In this document: piece by piece, positions 27,287-36,508 of the stretch
Numbering within the stretch: position 1 is the stretch's first letter
Layout of the letters: every line of letters begins with the position of its first letter
Position numbers and translations under genes: made by a program
NCBI RefSeq assembly: GCF_018860825.1
Contig: NZ_JAHKPZ010000030.1
Span: forward strand, 163,695-227,694
DNA length: 64,000 bases
Direction of reading: 5' to 3'
Origin: Lacinutrix sp. C3R15
GTDB lineage: Bacteria; Bacteroidota; Bacteroidia; Flavobacteriales; Flavobacteriaceae
The notes under the pieces: model-generated
Databases searched by the model: none
Told to the model about the DNA's origin: nothing
Seen by the model: the letters and a program-made list of their open reading frames with translations, nothing else

Positions 27287-28435
27287 TTAATTTTTCCAGT
27301 CAATGGTTGCTTTCTTATTTTCTAAATCGACCCAAATACTTGCATGCTCATAATTTCTGGTTAAAATCCAATCCTTAACTTGCATCTCGTCTAAAGGTTT
27401 TCCTAAAGGTCTATCCAACTCTGGATACCATAAAAGCGACCCCATACTTAATCGATATCCCCAATTGTAAATTAGATACGAATGTTTTTGTGCACCAGCT
27501 AAAAAAGAAGCCAAAGCAAAAGTTATATGTTCTTTAGAAATTTCCTCCTTTTCTTTTTCCGATTTAGCCATAAACTTTTTGTTTACCCATGCATTTTCTG
27601 GCCAAGTCTTAAATACTACAATCTTACCAGACTTACCTGCCTGTTCCATTTCTTGAATATCTGCTAGCATACTTTCTTTCGTTTTGCTATTAAAATATCC
27701 AAAATGCTCAATCATGATGGCATCTGTATTTTCAGGAAAATTGTTTCCTACATTTCTAATTGGTGTAGAACGAATACCGTTATAAACGATTAATTTATCG
27801 TCACCAATTTTATCTCTAGTTTCTTTAATTAAATCTTTTAATCCTTGCTGAATGGCATCAAACTTTTCGGTTCCCCATAATCTTTTATTTCCGGGATTGG
27901 TTACCTGTACTAATGCATCAAAGAAAACACCATCGATATTTTCATTCTTTAGATTTTCTAAAGCAATATTAGACCACCAATCTCTAAGCTCTGGGTTCGA
28001 TAAATCATAGCGTTTTAGTTTACCATCTTTTAAATCTAATTCTCCATTTTTTGTTTTAAGCCACCAATGGGATTTTGTTTGATAATCTTCATGCGCTTTA
28101 TACATACTATAATCTAAAAAAGCATTCCAATAAAAAACCACTTTCATGTCTGGATTTAAATCTTTTAACAGTTTAGCATCTGCAGCAATAGCATCTTCTG
28201 AATATTTATATTTTGGAAAACCATGTGCTTTTTCTAAAACCGTAAAGTTGGAATGCGAAGCAACAAATTTGGCTTCCTTTTTGGTTAAAAGGCCTCCTTT
28301 TTTTCCGAAGTGAAAAGCTACAGGAACTTTATCCCAACTAAATTCTGGAAAATGTGCATCACTTTGAGAAAATGCCGTTTGACTTAAAAGCAAACCGACT
28401 AAAAATAAAGAGGTATGTAGAAAAGGGAACTTCAT
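27287..28435 (-). CDS. Putative secreted glycosidase (GHL15-like TIM barrel), copy A
   Basis: 382 residues with a Sec signal peptide (1-23, ending TAFSQ). The sequence looks like an alpha/beta barrel: MKVVFYWNAFLDY, a strand GVFFDALVQV with D173, KLIVYNGIR, and AIMIEHFGYF with E243. The latter two acidic residues sit where retaining or inverting barrel glycosidases carry theirs. The pattern resembles the hypothetical GHL15 group of putative glycosidases; no reaction is proven. It is 11 bp downstream of the GH29 gene. A paralogue lies at 35291-36475. Confidence 0.65.
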   Translation of the reverse strand: MKFPFLHTSLFLVGLLLSQTAFSQSDAHFPEFSWDKVPVAFHFGKKGGLLTKKEAKFVASHSNFTVLEKAHGFPKYKYSEDAIAADAKLLKDLNPDMKVVFYWNAFLDYSMYKAHEDYQTKSHWWLKTKNGELDLKDGKLKRYDLSNPELRDWWSNIALENLKNENIDGVFFDALVQVTNPGNKRLWGTEKFDAIQQGLKDLIKETRDKIGDDKLIVYNGIRSTPIRNVGNNFPENTDAIMIEHFGYFNSKTKESMLADIQEMEQAGKSGKIVVFKTWPENAWVNKKFMAKSEKEKEEISKEHITFALASFLAGAQKHSYLIYNWGYRLSMGSLLWYPELDRPLGKPLDEMQVKDWILTRNYEHASIWVDLENKKATIDWKN

Positions 28436-28446
28436 TATGCTTTTAT

Positions 28447-30237
28447 TTATTTTATTGGTGAAATTTTAATCGATTTTAAGCTAGATGTTTTTACATCACC
28501 TTCTACCAAGCCTGCTTTAATAACGTGGTTTCCTGCAGTTTTAAACTCTAGGATACCCATTCTACGAAATGCATACTTATCGGTTGCAGCTTGTTGGTTT
28601 TGAACTTTAACACCTTCATCGGTAGTTGTATTCCAAACCAATCTTCCTTCACCCTTGTATTCTAAATCTAAATAATAATATCCTGGTTTTTGCACATTCA
28701 CTTCCCAAGTAACCGTACCACCTTCTTGCCAATCGCTAACTTGATTTGCATGTTTCCATTCCCCAAATTTTTCCATCCAACGCACGTTTTTTTGCTCTGC
28801 GCCTTCAGCAACTCCAAACTCGGTTAATAATCTGGTAGGTACATTTGGATAGATTCCTAAGTTGGTTTCTACCTTTGCTTCTGCATCTTCTAGTTCTACT
28901 TGAATTACAGAAATTAATTCTTCTGGTGCTTTGTAAGGAACATCAATAATTAACCAATCGTTCTCTTTAGAAAATTGTAACGCGCTACTTTCTGCTCCAT
29001 TTAAAAGTGAAATACTTTTCACTTGCGATTTTAAACCAGGAACGTATAACTTACCATCTGTTGGCCATTGTCCTACCGATAAATAAAGAGAGTTATTGTT
29101 TGTTGTAATATCACCCCAAGGTAATGCGTAACCCCAAGGAGAACTACCTGCGTCATAAACTACTTGTGGATATTTTTGTATCCAACGCCCAGATTCTTGT
29201 AAAAATTCTATTCCAATGTTTGGAATAGCACCAGTACTATCTGGACCTACATTAAATAAATAAGTACCTCCTCTAGCTACGGTTTCTATTACTCTTCCTA
29301 AAATTTTCTTAGGACTTTTAAAGTTGTTATCATACCAAGCATAAGACCAAGAATCATTATTGGTATCACAAGTTTCCCATAATCCTTCTACATTTCTAGT
29401 TGGCACTTCCATATCACCAATACTAGCATAATCTCCCATACCATAACCAACTCTACTACACATCATAGCATTTGGTTGTAATTCTCTAACCATATCTGCT
29501 AATTCTACCACATATTCTTCTGGCATATCACCTGGTGTATCAAACCAAACGAAATCTATTTGACCGTAATTAGTACAAATTTCTTTAACCTGAGGTTTAC
29601 ATTTATTATAGAAGTAATCTTTAAAATCTGCTTTATTTCCTTTTTCATCCACTTCTGGACCTCTAGTTCCTCCTGGAGCAGTCCAATCTTGATTATGCGA
29701 ATAATAGAATCCGAAACCAAGACCTAATTCTTTACAAGCAGCAGATAACTCGTGCATTGGATCTCTACCAAAAGGTGTAGCATCTACAATATTAAAGTCA
29801 CTAGCTTCCGAATCGAACATTGCAAAACCTTCATGATGTTTACTAGTAATGATAATATATTTCATACCAGCATCTTTTGCTAATTGTGCAATCAGTTTTG
29901 CATCAAATGCAGTAGGATTGAATGTTTTTGCGGTTTCCATATACTCTTTTGGAGCAATGTTGGCAACACGTTTACTCATTAACCATTCCCCAATTCCGTA
30001 ATAGGTTTTATCTTCCCATACGCCACCAAGATTTGAAAATAAGCCCCAATGAATAAACATTCCGTAGTTTCCTTCATCAAACAACTTTGCTTTTCCACTT
30101 TTTAAGGCGTCTCCAGAAACTGTGGTTTCTCCCCACATTTCTTCCATCCCCTTTTTATCTTTCTCTTGTGCATCCAGGTTTGCAACACCCAAAAGGATTG
30201 CTAAAACGGAAAACATTAAACATCTTTTGCTAAACAT
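28447..30237 (-). CDS. GH29-type alpha-L-fucosidase with C-terminal beta domain
   Basis: 596 residues with a signal peptide (1-23). The GH29 barrel covers about 45-350: GMFIHWGLFS, ITSKHHEGFAMFDS and the nucleophile region IDFVWFDTPGD with D233 as likely nucleophile. A beta domain follows, then an extra C-terminal module (about 480-596, GGTVTWEVNVQKPGYYYLDLEYKGEG) that may bind sugar. It removes alpha-linked fucose from oligosaccharides, probably in the periplasm. First enzyme gene after the TonB receptor, separated from it by a 142-bp gap that holds a large hairpin. Confidence 0.92.
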   Translation of the reverse strand: MFSKRCLMFSVLAILLGVANLDAQEKDKKGMEEMWGETTVSGDALKSGKAKLFDEGNYGMFIHWGLFSNLGGVWEDKTYYGIGEWLMSKRVANIAPKEYMETAKTFNPTAFDAKLIAQLAKDAGMKYIIITSKHHEGFAMFDSEASDFNIVDATPFGRDPMHELSAACKELGLGFGFYYSHNQDWTAPGGTRGPEVDEKGNKADFKDYFYNKCKPQVKEICTNYGQIDFVWFDTPGDMPEEYVVELADMVRELQPNAMMCSRVGYGMGDYASIGDMEVPTRNVEGLWETCDTNNDSWSYAWYDNNFKSPKKILGRVIETVARGGTYLFNVGPDSTGAIPNIGIEFLQESGRWIQKYPQVVYDAGSSPWGYALPWGDITTNNNSLYLSVGQWPTDGKLYVPGLKSQVKSISLLNGAESSALQFSKENDWLIIDVPYKAPEELISVIQVELEDAEAKVETNLGIYPNVPTRLLTEFGVAEGAEQKNVRWMEKFGEWKHANQVSDWQEGGTVTWEVNVQKPGYYYLDLEYKGEGRLVWNTTTDEGVKVQNQQAATDKYAFRRMGILEFKTAGNHVIKAGLVEGDVKTSSLKSIKISPIK

Positions 30238-30309
30238 ATGTGTACTATTATTAAATTTATTTTTCTTTTAAAATTCGGACAAAAAGCATCTACTTTTTCA
30301 TCCGTTATA

Positions 30310-30359
30310 ATTCTCTGGAGAGGCATCACCTAATTTGATTTAATACCTCTCCAGAAAAT
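30310..30359 (-). promoter_or_regulatory. Large intercistronic hairpin between TonB receptor and GH29
   Basis: TCTGGAGAGG (30314-30323) and CCTCTCCAGA (30346-30355) pair perfectly, with AATT flanks extending the stem; the loop is 22 bases. It is unusually GC-rich for this genome and has no T run, so it looks like an mRNA stability or partial-attenuation element separating a highly expressed receptor from its enzymes. Confidence 0.6.
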
Positions 30360-30379
30360 TATAGTATTCGTATTGTATA

Positions 30380-33300
30380 TTATAATCTATATCTTAAACC
30401 AACTTTCCAGGTAGGAGTTCTTTGGTAATAAGAAGTTAAGTTTTGCGTATCGTCTCCAATATATCTGCGCGTATCTTCACCGGTAAGGTTACTTACTCCA
30501 GCACTTGCTTGTAAACTTTTTGTAACCTTGTATTTTAAATTGATACCAAGCAAAGTAGTTCCTTCGGTATAATGCGCTTCGTCTGCACGTGTAGATCCAA
30601 TACCCCCTAAATTACTAAGGTAATTACTTCTGTAGGCAGCTGTGAATCTAAAAGAGAAACCGTATTTCTCATAGTACATCACCGAATTAAAGTTATGTTT
30701 AGACGTACCAGGGAAACCATTCGTTGCATCACCAACAGCACCATCAAAATTACTTTCCACAAAAGAATAATTTGCACGTAAACCAAATCCGCTTGCAAAA
30801 CCTGGTAAGAATGTAAAGTGTTGGTTAAAACCGATTTCAAATCCGTAAAGTTGTGCGTTGGTTATATTAATAGGTGTCGAAATATCAAATAATAAATCTT
30901 CCTGACCTGCAGGTAATGCTACACCTAACTCTTCTACACCTGGATATGCTTGATCATTTAATGTTTGTCTTCCTATATAATTCTTAATGTCTTTATAAAA
31001 AACACTACCAACAATAGCACCACCATTTCTACTGTAAAATTCTAGGGTAGTATCATACATCCATGCGGAATACGGCTTTAACTTTGGATTTCCAGATTGG
31101 ATTGTTCCTCTATATAAACTAGTCCCTAAATTTGGTTCATAATCTGGTGAACTCGGATTGAATATTTCGGAGGTAGGATCTAAATATTCCACCTCATTAC
31201 TTGGCATCATATCTCTATACTTTGGTCTTGATGTTCCTTTAGCAGCACTAAATCTCCAGTTGAAATTTCTTTTAATTTTAAAATTAGCATTAAAACTAGG
31301 TAATATATCCCATCTAGAATTTTCTACTTCATGATATATAGCCTCACTTACAACAGTACTAGTTTCTGCAATTGGATCAAATTGTTCTACTCCTGTAAAT
31401 CCTCTAGACTCATTCACAGTATTAATAGCTCTCACTCCAAAGTTTAAAATCAATGGGATACCAAATACTTTTGTTTTCGCATCTACTTGCCCATAGGAAG
31501 AAAAACTTCTTTCTAATGCACCATAAGATTTTGCTGGATTAAATTGTAGATTATCATCTAAAGATATCAATTCATCTATTGGTGTATTAAAATTAAAAAC
31601 ACCACCACCATCTAAATCATTAAATCCTGGTGTTAAATCTAACACGGCATTTCCCGGCATATTAATCCATTGATCTAAACCTGTTTCACCGTATAGAAAC
31701 TCCCCTGGGGTATAATAATTGTTATAAGATATAAGATCTGTAAATTCCTGTAATTGCGAGTCCGTATAATCGCCATAAATATCGTCTGCATTTGCCTGAG
31801 CTTCTCTTGCTTCAAAATCTGTTACTGCTGATCTTGCTCCAACAGTAAACATGATGTCTTTATTTAATTCATACTCTAAATCTAATCTAGAAGCATAATT
31901 ATATCCCTTCGTTCTAATATGTCTTTTTGTTGAAGAAACTAATCCAAATGCAGTTGGATCCAATATTTCATCTGGTAATCCATATTGAGGAAGATTTCCT
32001 CTCAAATCCAAACTAAAAACACTATTATCATAATCTTGTCCTTTTAATCTAGAGGTAATTTGTGTTAAGTTTTGGAAAAAATCTAAATCAGAATACGATA
32101 AATCAAAACTAATATTAAACTTATCGGATTGCGTAAATTTTGTATTTAACCCAACAATATTATTAGTGGTATTATTATTATAAAATTGATTTTTATTTTG
32201 AATATTTACTCTGGATTGGTTAGCTCCAGCAGCGTCGATGTAAGCTAAATTATTTCCATTAAAGACTAGACTCTCTGGTGTAAAAAAGTTATCAGCACCT
32301 AACAATCCATTATTGTCTCCACCGGAAGCCATTGACATTTGTAACTGTTGTCTGTCTGAAGCAGCTCGTAATCTAGTTAAAGTATAATCTAATACAAACT
32401 CTAACTTCTCTACTGGTTTATATTGAATTGCCGCCGATACTGCTAGTTGTTCTCTATCATCTTTTCTTATTACGTTATTTATAGTTGCTGGCACTAAAAT
32501 GTTTTCATACGCATTTTCTCCATCTTCATAAGAGCCATTGCTATTGGTATCTTCATAAAAATTTACATTTCTATACCCACGCATTCCCACTTCCTCACGT
32601 CGATTATAATCATCGGCATAAACTATAGAAATTGCAGCTCCTAGTTTTTCATGTATTTTACCACCAAATACTCCTGACATTCTTGGACTAAAATCTATAT
32701 CTTCAAAATAAGAATCACTATCTCCTCTTAGATTAACACTAGCAAAATAATTTTTCTTCTTTTTGTATCTTTTATCTAATGGTCTTAAAGTTTGAAAATC
32801 TACAGTTCCACCAATAGCTGTTGAAACCTCTTTTGCTTGTGTTGTTTTATGGATTCTTGCACCATTAATAATTTCGGTAGGAATCACATTTAAGTTAAAT
32901 TTTCGGTAATCTGATTTCCCTTCATTTCCTGCAGAAATTGGTGAACGACCATTCATAGTTACTTGAACAAACTGTGGCCCAATTCCTCTAATAGAAACTC
33001 TATCTCCAGAAACACCATCATCATTTCTCTCAATTTGAACTCCAGCAACTCTTTGTAAAGCATCGGTAACATTACTATCCGAAAAACTTCCAATATCTTC
33101 TGGTGTTATAGACTCTATAACCGTAGTAGCTTCTCGCTTTTCTTTAACAGATCGCAATTGCGAACTTCTAATTCCTGTTGTTACAACTACTTCATCTAAA
33201 GATTCTGGATCCACGTCCATGTGAACATTAATAATACTCTTTCCTGTAGCAAACTTTTCTACAGTCTTAAAACCTACATAAGAAAACACCAATACAGCAT

Positions 33301-33505
33301 CTGCATTCTTTAACTTTAAAGTATAATCTCCATCCATATTTGACATTGTACCATTACTAGTTCCTTTTTCAATAATACTAGCCCCTGGTAACGGAGCTTT
33401 TTCTATATCAATAATTTTACCAGTAACAACTTGTTCTTGAGCAAAACCAATAAAGCATTGTAGCAATGCCAAAAACAGTAAACTTTTAGAAATATTTTTT
33501 TTCAT
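30380..33505 (-). CDS. TonB-dependent receptor, Xanthomonas/Caulobacter-like type
   Basis: 1041 residues from the ATG at 33505; a TTG at 33535 is a less likely start. Signal peptide (ending GFAQ), a CarboxypepD_reg-like domain (about 24-100), the plug (DALQRVAGVQIERNDDGVSGDRVSIRGIGPQFVQVTMNGR) and a 22-strand-type barrel ending in VGLRYRL. The plug pattern is that of the TonB receptors of the Xanthomonas/Caulobacter group (TIGR01782), not the SusC group, and no SusD gene is present. It should import oligosaccharides across the outer membrane. First gene of the leftward operon. Confidence 0.92.
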   Translation of the reverse strand: MKKNISKSLLFLALLQCFIGFAQEQVVTGKIIDIEKAPLPGASIIEKGTSNGTMSNMDGDYTLKLKNADAVLVFSYVGFKTVEKFATGKSIINVHMDVDPESLDEVVVTTGIRSSQLRSVKEKREATTVIESITPEDIGSFSDSNVTDALQRVAGVQIERNDDGVSGDRVSIRGIGPQFVQVTMNGRSPISAGNEGKSDYRKFNLNVIPTEIINGARIHKTTQAKEVSTAIGGTVDFQTLRPLDKRYKKKKNYFASVNLRGDSDSYFEDIDFSPRMSGVFGGKIHEKLGAAISIVYADDYNRREEVGMRGYRNVNFYEDTNSNGSYEDGENAYENILVPATINNVIRKDDREQLAVSAAIQYKPVEKLEFVLDYTLTRLRAASDRQQLQMSMASGGDNNGLLGADNFFTPESLVFNGNNLAYIDAAGANQSRVNIQNKNQFYNNNTTNNIVGLNTKFTQSDKFNISFDLSYSDLDFFQNLTQITSRLKGQDYDNSVFSLDLRGNLPQYGLPDEILDPTAFGLVSSTKRHIRTKGYNYASRLDLEYELNKDIMFTVGARSAVTDFEAREAQANADDIYGDYTDSQLQEFTDLISYNNYYTPGEFLYGETGLDQWINMPGNAVLDLTPGFNDLDGGGVFNFNTPIDELISLDDNLQFNPAKSYGALERSFSSYGQVDAKTKVFGIPLILNFGVRAINTVNESRGFTGVEQFDPIAETSTVVSEAIYHEVENSRWDILPSFNANFKIKRNFNWRFSAAKGTSRPKYRDMMPSNEVEYLDPTSEIFNPSSPDYEPNLGTSLYRGTIQSGNPKLKPYSAWMYDTTLEFYSRNGGAIVGSVFYKDIKNYIGRQTLNDQAYPGVEELGVALPAGQEDLLFDISTPINITNAQLYGFEIGFNQHFTFLPGFASGFGLRANYSFVESNFDGAVGDATNGFPGTSKHNFNSVMYYEKYGFSFRFTAAYRSNYLSNLGGIGSTRADEAHYTEGTTLLGINLKYKVTKSLQASAGVSNLTGEDTRRYIGDDTQNLTSYYQRTPTWKVGLRYRL

Positions 33506-33532
33506 GACTTGATGAGTTGGTTTGTTAGAATA

Positions 33533-33572
33533 CAAATATGTGACAAATAAGAGAATTGAACTTGCTCAATTC
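33533..33572 (-). promoter_or_regulatory. Putative operator and promoter of the TonB receptor operon
   Basis: GAATTGA-N6-TCAATTC (33553-33572) is a perfect 7-bp inverted repeat. CATATTTG (33540-33533, minus) matches the TAnnTTTG -7 box at seven of eight positions, so the repeat would lie over the -33 region. No regulator gene is in the locus. Confidence 0.5.
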
Positions 33573-33689
33573 CTTTTAAAGTTTTCTCATTTCACCCAAA
33601 ACCCCCGATAGCTTAGCGTTATCAGTGCTTTTGAATTTTTACAGCAAGAAAATGACGGAATAGAGAATCGTTTCTTAAGAAGTAAATGG

Positions 33690-33697
33690 TTAATTTG
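33690..33697 (+). promoter_or_regulatory. Putative -7 box of the rightward operon
   Basis: TTAATTTG matches TAnnTTTG at seven of eight positions and lies 24 bp upstream of the GH29 start codon at 33722. Only suggestive. Confidence 0.35.
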
Positions 33698-33721
33698 TGT
33701 ACCCCATAAAACATAAAGAAT

Positions 33722-35245
33722 ATGACCCTAAAGAAACGCACTGCAATCTTTTTATTACTATTCAGCACTTGCTTTGTTTTTAGTCAAACGAAGTTGTCCG
33801 AAAAAACAATAGCACCTAACTGGGAATCCATGGCGAAAAACTACCAGGTTCCAGAATGGTTTCAAGATGGTAAAATTGGGGTATGGATGCATTGGGGTAT
33901 TCCTTCTTCTATTGATGAAAATAGAGTAGATGATGGATCGCATTATGGGAGAAGAATGTATGGCGATATAGATTATGATGCTAGAAACGAACCAGACAGA
34001 ATGCGAACGGTTAGATTAACGAAATGGCACACGGAGAGATATGGTGCTCCTTCAGAATTTGGTTATGAAAAATTCATACCTAACTTTAAAGCAGAAAAAT
34101 TTGATGCCGATGCTATTGTTCAGTTTGTAAAGGCATCTGGGGCACGCTTTATCATGCCAGTAGCAACACATCACGATAATTTTGACATGTATGATTCCTT
34201 CTTTCCATGGAATGCCGTAAAAATGGGTCCGAAAAAAGATATTCTTAGAGAATGGAAAGACGCTGCATACAAACACGATTTAAAATTTGGCGTATCTACA
34301 CACTTATATTGGTCTCCTCGCTTTTTTAGAACGGCTAGAAAATTTCAAAAAGAAGACACTCCGGAATGGGAATTCTTCAACATGGATTATGATACCAAAG
34401 AATTTGCTAGCCAAGATAGTTGGAACGAACATTGGTACAAACGCTCTTGGGATTTAATAGAAAAATACGATCCTGATATGTTTAATAACGACTCGCCTTA
34501 TCCGTCTATAAAAACAGGGAAAGGATTGGGTGTGAAACTATTCTCCGATTATTTAAATAGAGATTTAAAAGAGAATAACGGAAAACAAACCACTGTTTTA
34601 TCGTTTAAAAACGCAAAAGAGAATAAAGCGGCATTTACCTACAACTTAGAAAGAGGGATGTTTGGCGAACAACAAGCGCATCCATGGATTTGGGCAACCG
34701 ATTTATCTGGAAGCTGGTTTTATAGAAAAGATTCTTTTACCAAAATGTCTTTAGATGTTTTAATTGGTAATGCTATTGATGCCATTAGTAAAAACGGGGT
34801 AGTAATGATTAACATTGCTTTAAAAGGGGATGGTACTATTCCTGAGAATCAAGTTAAAATGCTTAGCGATTTTGGTGCTTTTGTAAAAACCAATCAAGAT
34901 GGTATTTATAAAACCAGACCTTGGAAAACCTTTGGGGAAGGTCCTTTAGAAATCGTAACCAAAAGAGCTGGTGAAAACCTAAAAGAGTTCTCTGAAAAAG
35001 ATATTCGTTTCACCACAAAAGACGGAAACATTTACGCTTTTCTTTTAGCACCACCTACAGAGGATATTTTGATTAAAACACTTAAAAAAGATGGTCTTTT
35101 ACAAAAAAACATCCAAGAAATACAGTTGTTAGGTAGTGATGAAAAAATCAACTGGAGCCAAAGTAAAGATGGTTTGGCTATTGAACATGATTTTAAAGAC
35201 ATCCCAAATCCATCGGCAATTTGTTTTAAAATTATTACAGAATAG
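33722..35245 (+). CDS. GH29-type alpha-L-fucosidase-like enzyme
   Basis: 507 residues with a signal peptide (1-21). GH29 features: GKIGVWMHWGIPS, RFIMPVATHHDNFDMYDS, and LIEKYDPDMFNNDSPYPS with D257 in the nucleophile position; the usual WFD is NND here. It is more diverged than the copy at 28447 and is shorter because it lacks the C-terminal module. It is the first gene of the rightward operon, opposite the TonB receptor. It should act on alpha-linked fucose or a close analogue. Confidence 0.88.
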   Translation: MTLKKRTAIFLLLFSTCFVFSQTKLSEKTIAPNWESMAKNYQVPEWFQDGKIGVWMHWGIPSSIDENRVDDGSHYGRRMYGDIDYDARNEPDRMRTVRLTKWHTERYGAPSEFGYEKFIPNFKAEKFDADAIVQFVKASGARFIMPVATHHDNFDMYDSFFPWNAVKMGPKKDILREWKDAAYKHDLKFGVSTHLYWSPRFFRTARKFQKEDTPEWEFFNMDYDTKEFASQDSWNEHWYKRSWDLIEKYDPDMFNNDSPYPSIKTGKGLGVKLFSDYLNRDLKENNGKQTTVLSFKNAKENKAAFTYNLERGMFGEQQAHPWIWATDLSGSWFYRKDSFTKMSLDVLIGNAIDAISKNGVVMINIALKGDGTIPENQVKMLSDFGAFVKTNQDGIYKTRPWKTFGEGPLEIVTKRAGENLKEFSEKDIRFTTKDGNIYAFLLAPPTEDILIKTLKKDGLLQKNIQEIQLLGSDEKINWSQSKDGLAIEHDFKDIPNPSAICFKIITE

Positions 35246-35290
35246 TCAAAGTCACAAAAAATATAATAATCAACTTAACAAGAGATAATA

Positions 35291-36475
35291 ATGCATTTTA
35301 AACCTTCCTTTTTACTCGTTTTATTAGCAGTCTCTTTAAGTGCATGTGTCACGCAAAAGGTAGAAACTGCTGCAGTAAAACATAAATTACCAGAATTTTC
35401 TTGGGATAAAATGCCGTTGTATATGCATTTGCGTAAATCTACCGCGTTTACAAAGAAAGAGGTAGAATACATTGCCAAGCACCCTTTAATAACCTTCGAA
35501 AAAACAACAGGAAGCAAAACCTATGGATCCACAGAAAAAGGAACTATAAAAGCTGCCGAAGCAGTAAAAAAAATTAACCCGAATGCCACCATCTTATACT
35601 ATAAAAATGTGGTTATCAATTGGGGAGGTTATGCTGAAGATGAAGCATTTTTAGATAAACATCCAGAGGCTTTATTAGTGGACGCTAAAGGAAACAAAGC
35701 AGTAATGCCGAATCGCAAAACAGGATTCTTTGATATTTCACAAGATTACGTTCGAAAGTATTGGTTAAATCACGTAAAAGAAGTTACCGAAAGCCCTGTT
35801 ATTGATGGTGTATTTTTAGATGCTAACATTAAAGTTTTAGTGCCTACTTTCTTTAACAGTCGTGTTGGAAAAGAAAAACAAGAAGCTATTAAAACGGGCT
35901 ACTTATCGATGATGGCAGATTTAGAATCGCAAATAGGAACCGATAACTTGCTCCTTGCAAATATCCTTCGTGTGCGTCCAGAGTTTGAAGATTCGGGTAG
36001 AGAATACTTGAAATTTTTTGATGGTTCTTACCTGGAAGGTTTTGAACGCGGAAATTCTGGCATGACTTATGAAGACTACCTAGTAAAAGGCATTGAGGCT
36101 GTTCAAAAATCAGCAAGAGAAGGCAACGTAATAGCTATGTCTCTAGGCATTGGAAAAGGACTAAAAAACGCAGAAGAAGGCATCGATGACGCTAGAAAAA
36201 AAATAAACATAAATGAAGATTTCACAGAACGCTTAGATTATCTCTTAGCTATTTTTTTAGTTTGTGCTGAAAAATACAGCTACGTATACCCACATGATGG
36301 TTATGCTGTTGGAAGTTCTGCCGTTTGGCTTAAAACGTTTCCTCAGTATGAGAAAAAACTGGGAGCACCAAAAGGTTATGCCAAACGTGAAGGATACATT
36401 TATACAAGATCTTTTGAACATCTAGATGTTTGGCTAGATATAGAAAACCAAACCGCCCAATTACATTGGAAATAA
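35291..36475 (+). CDS. Putative glycosidase lipoprotein (GHL15-like), copy B
   Basis: 394 residues. A lipoprotein signal ends LSAC (Cys 19), unlike copy A, which has a Sec signal peptide. It shares the FSWDKMP start, the FDISQDYVRKYW strand, the IDGVFLDANIKV strand with D177, and YLEGFERG with E249, corresponding to D173 and E243 in copy A. The overall fold is a barrel glycosidase. Gap to the GH29 gene 45 bp and to the following sulfatase 33 bp. Reaction unknown. Confidence 0.65.
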   Translation: MHFKPSFLLVLLAVSLSACVTQKVETAAVKHKLPEFSWDKMPLYMHLRKSTAFTKKEVEYIAKHPLITFEKTTGSKTYGSTEKGTIKAAEAVKKINPNATILYYKNVVINWGGYAEDEAFLDKHPEALLVDAKGNKAVMPNRKTGFFDISQDYVRKYWLNHVKEVTESPVIDGVFLDANIKVLVPTFFNSRVGKEKQEAIKTGYLSMMADLESQIGTDNLLLANILRVRPEFEDSGREYLKFFDGSYLEGFERGNSGMTYEDYLVKGIEAVQKSAREGNVIAMSLGIGKGLKNAEEGIDDARKKININEDFTERLDYLLAIFLVCAEKYSYVYPHDGYAVGSSAVWLKTFPQYEKKLGAPKGYAKREGYIYTRSFEHLDVWLDIENQTAQLHWK

Positions 36476-36508
36476 ACAAACCCGTAATTATTTATACATC
36501 AAAAAAAA

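Noticed and set aside
27265-27303. TTG-initiated N-terminal extension of the sulfatase at 25714
   Set aside because: The extension overlaps the upstream gene's end and puts a Lys-rich stretch before an otherwise perfect lipoprotein signal; the ATG at 27264 is preferred.
33506-33535. TTG-initiated extension of the TonB receptor
   Set aside because: The ATG at 33505 gives a standard signal peptide, and the proposed -7 box lies within the extension.
33600-33620. Second palindrome GATA-N9-TATC in the divergent promoter
   Set aside because: Four-base arms are expected by chance at this base composition.
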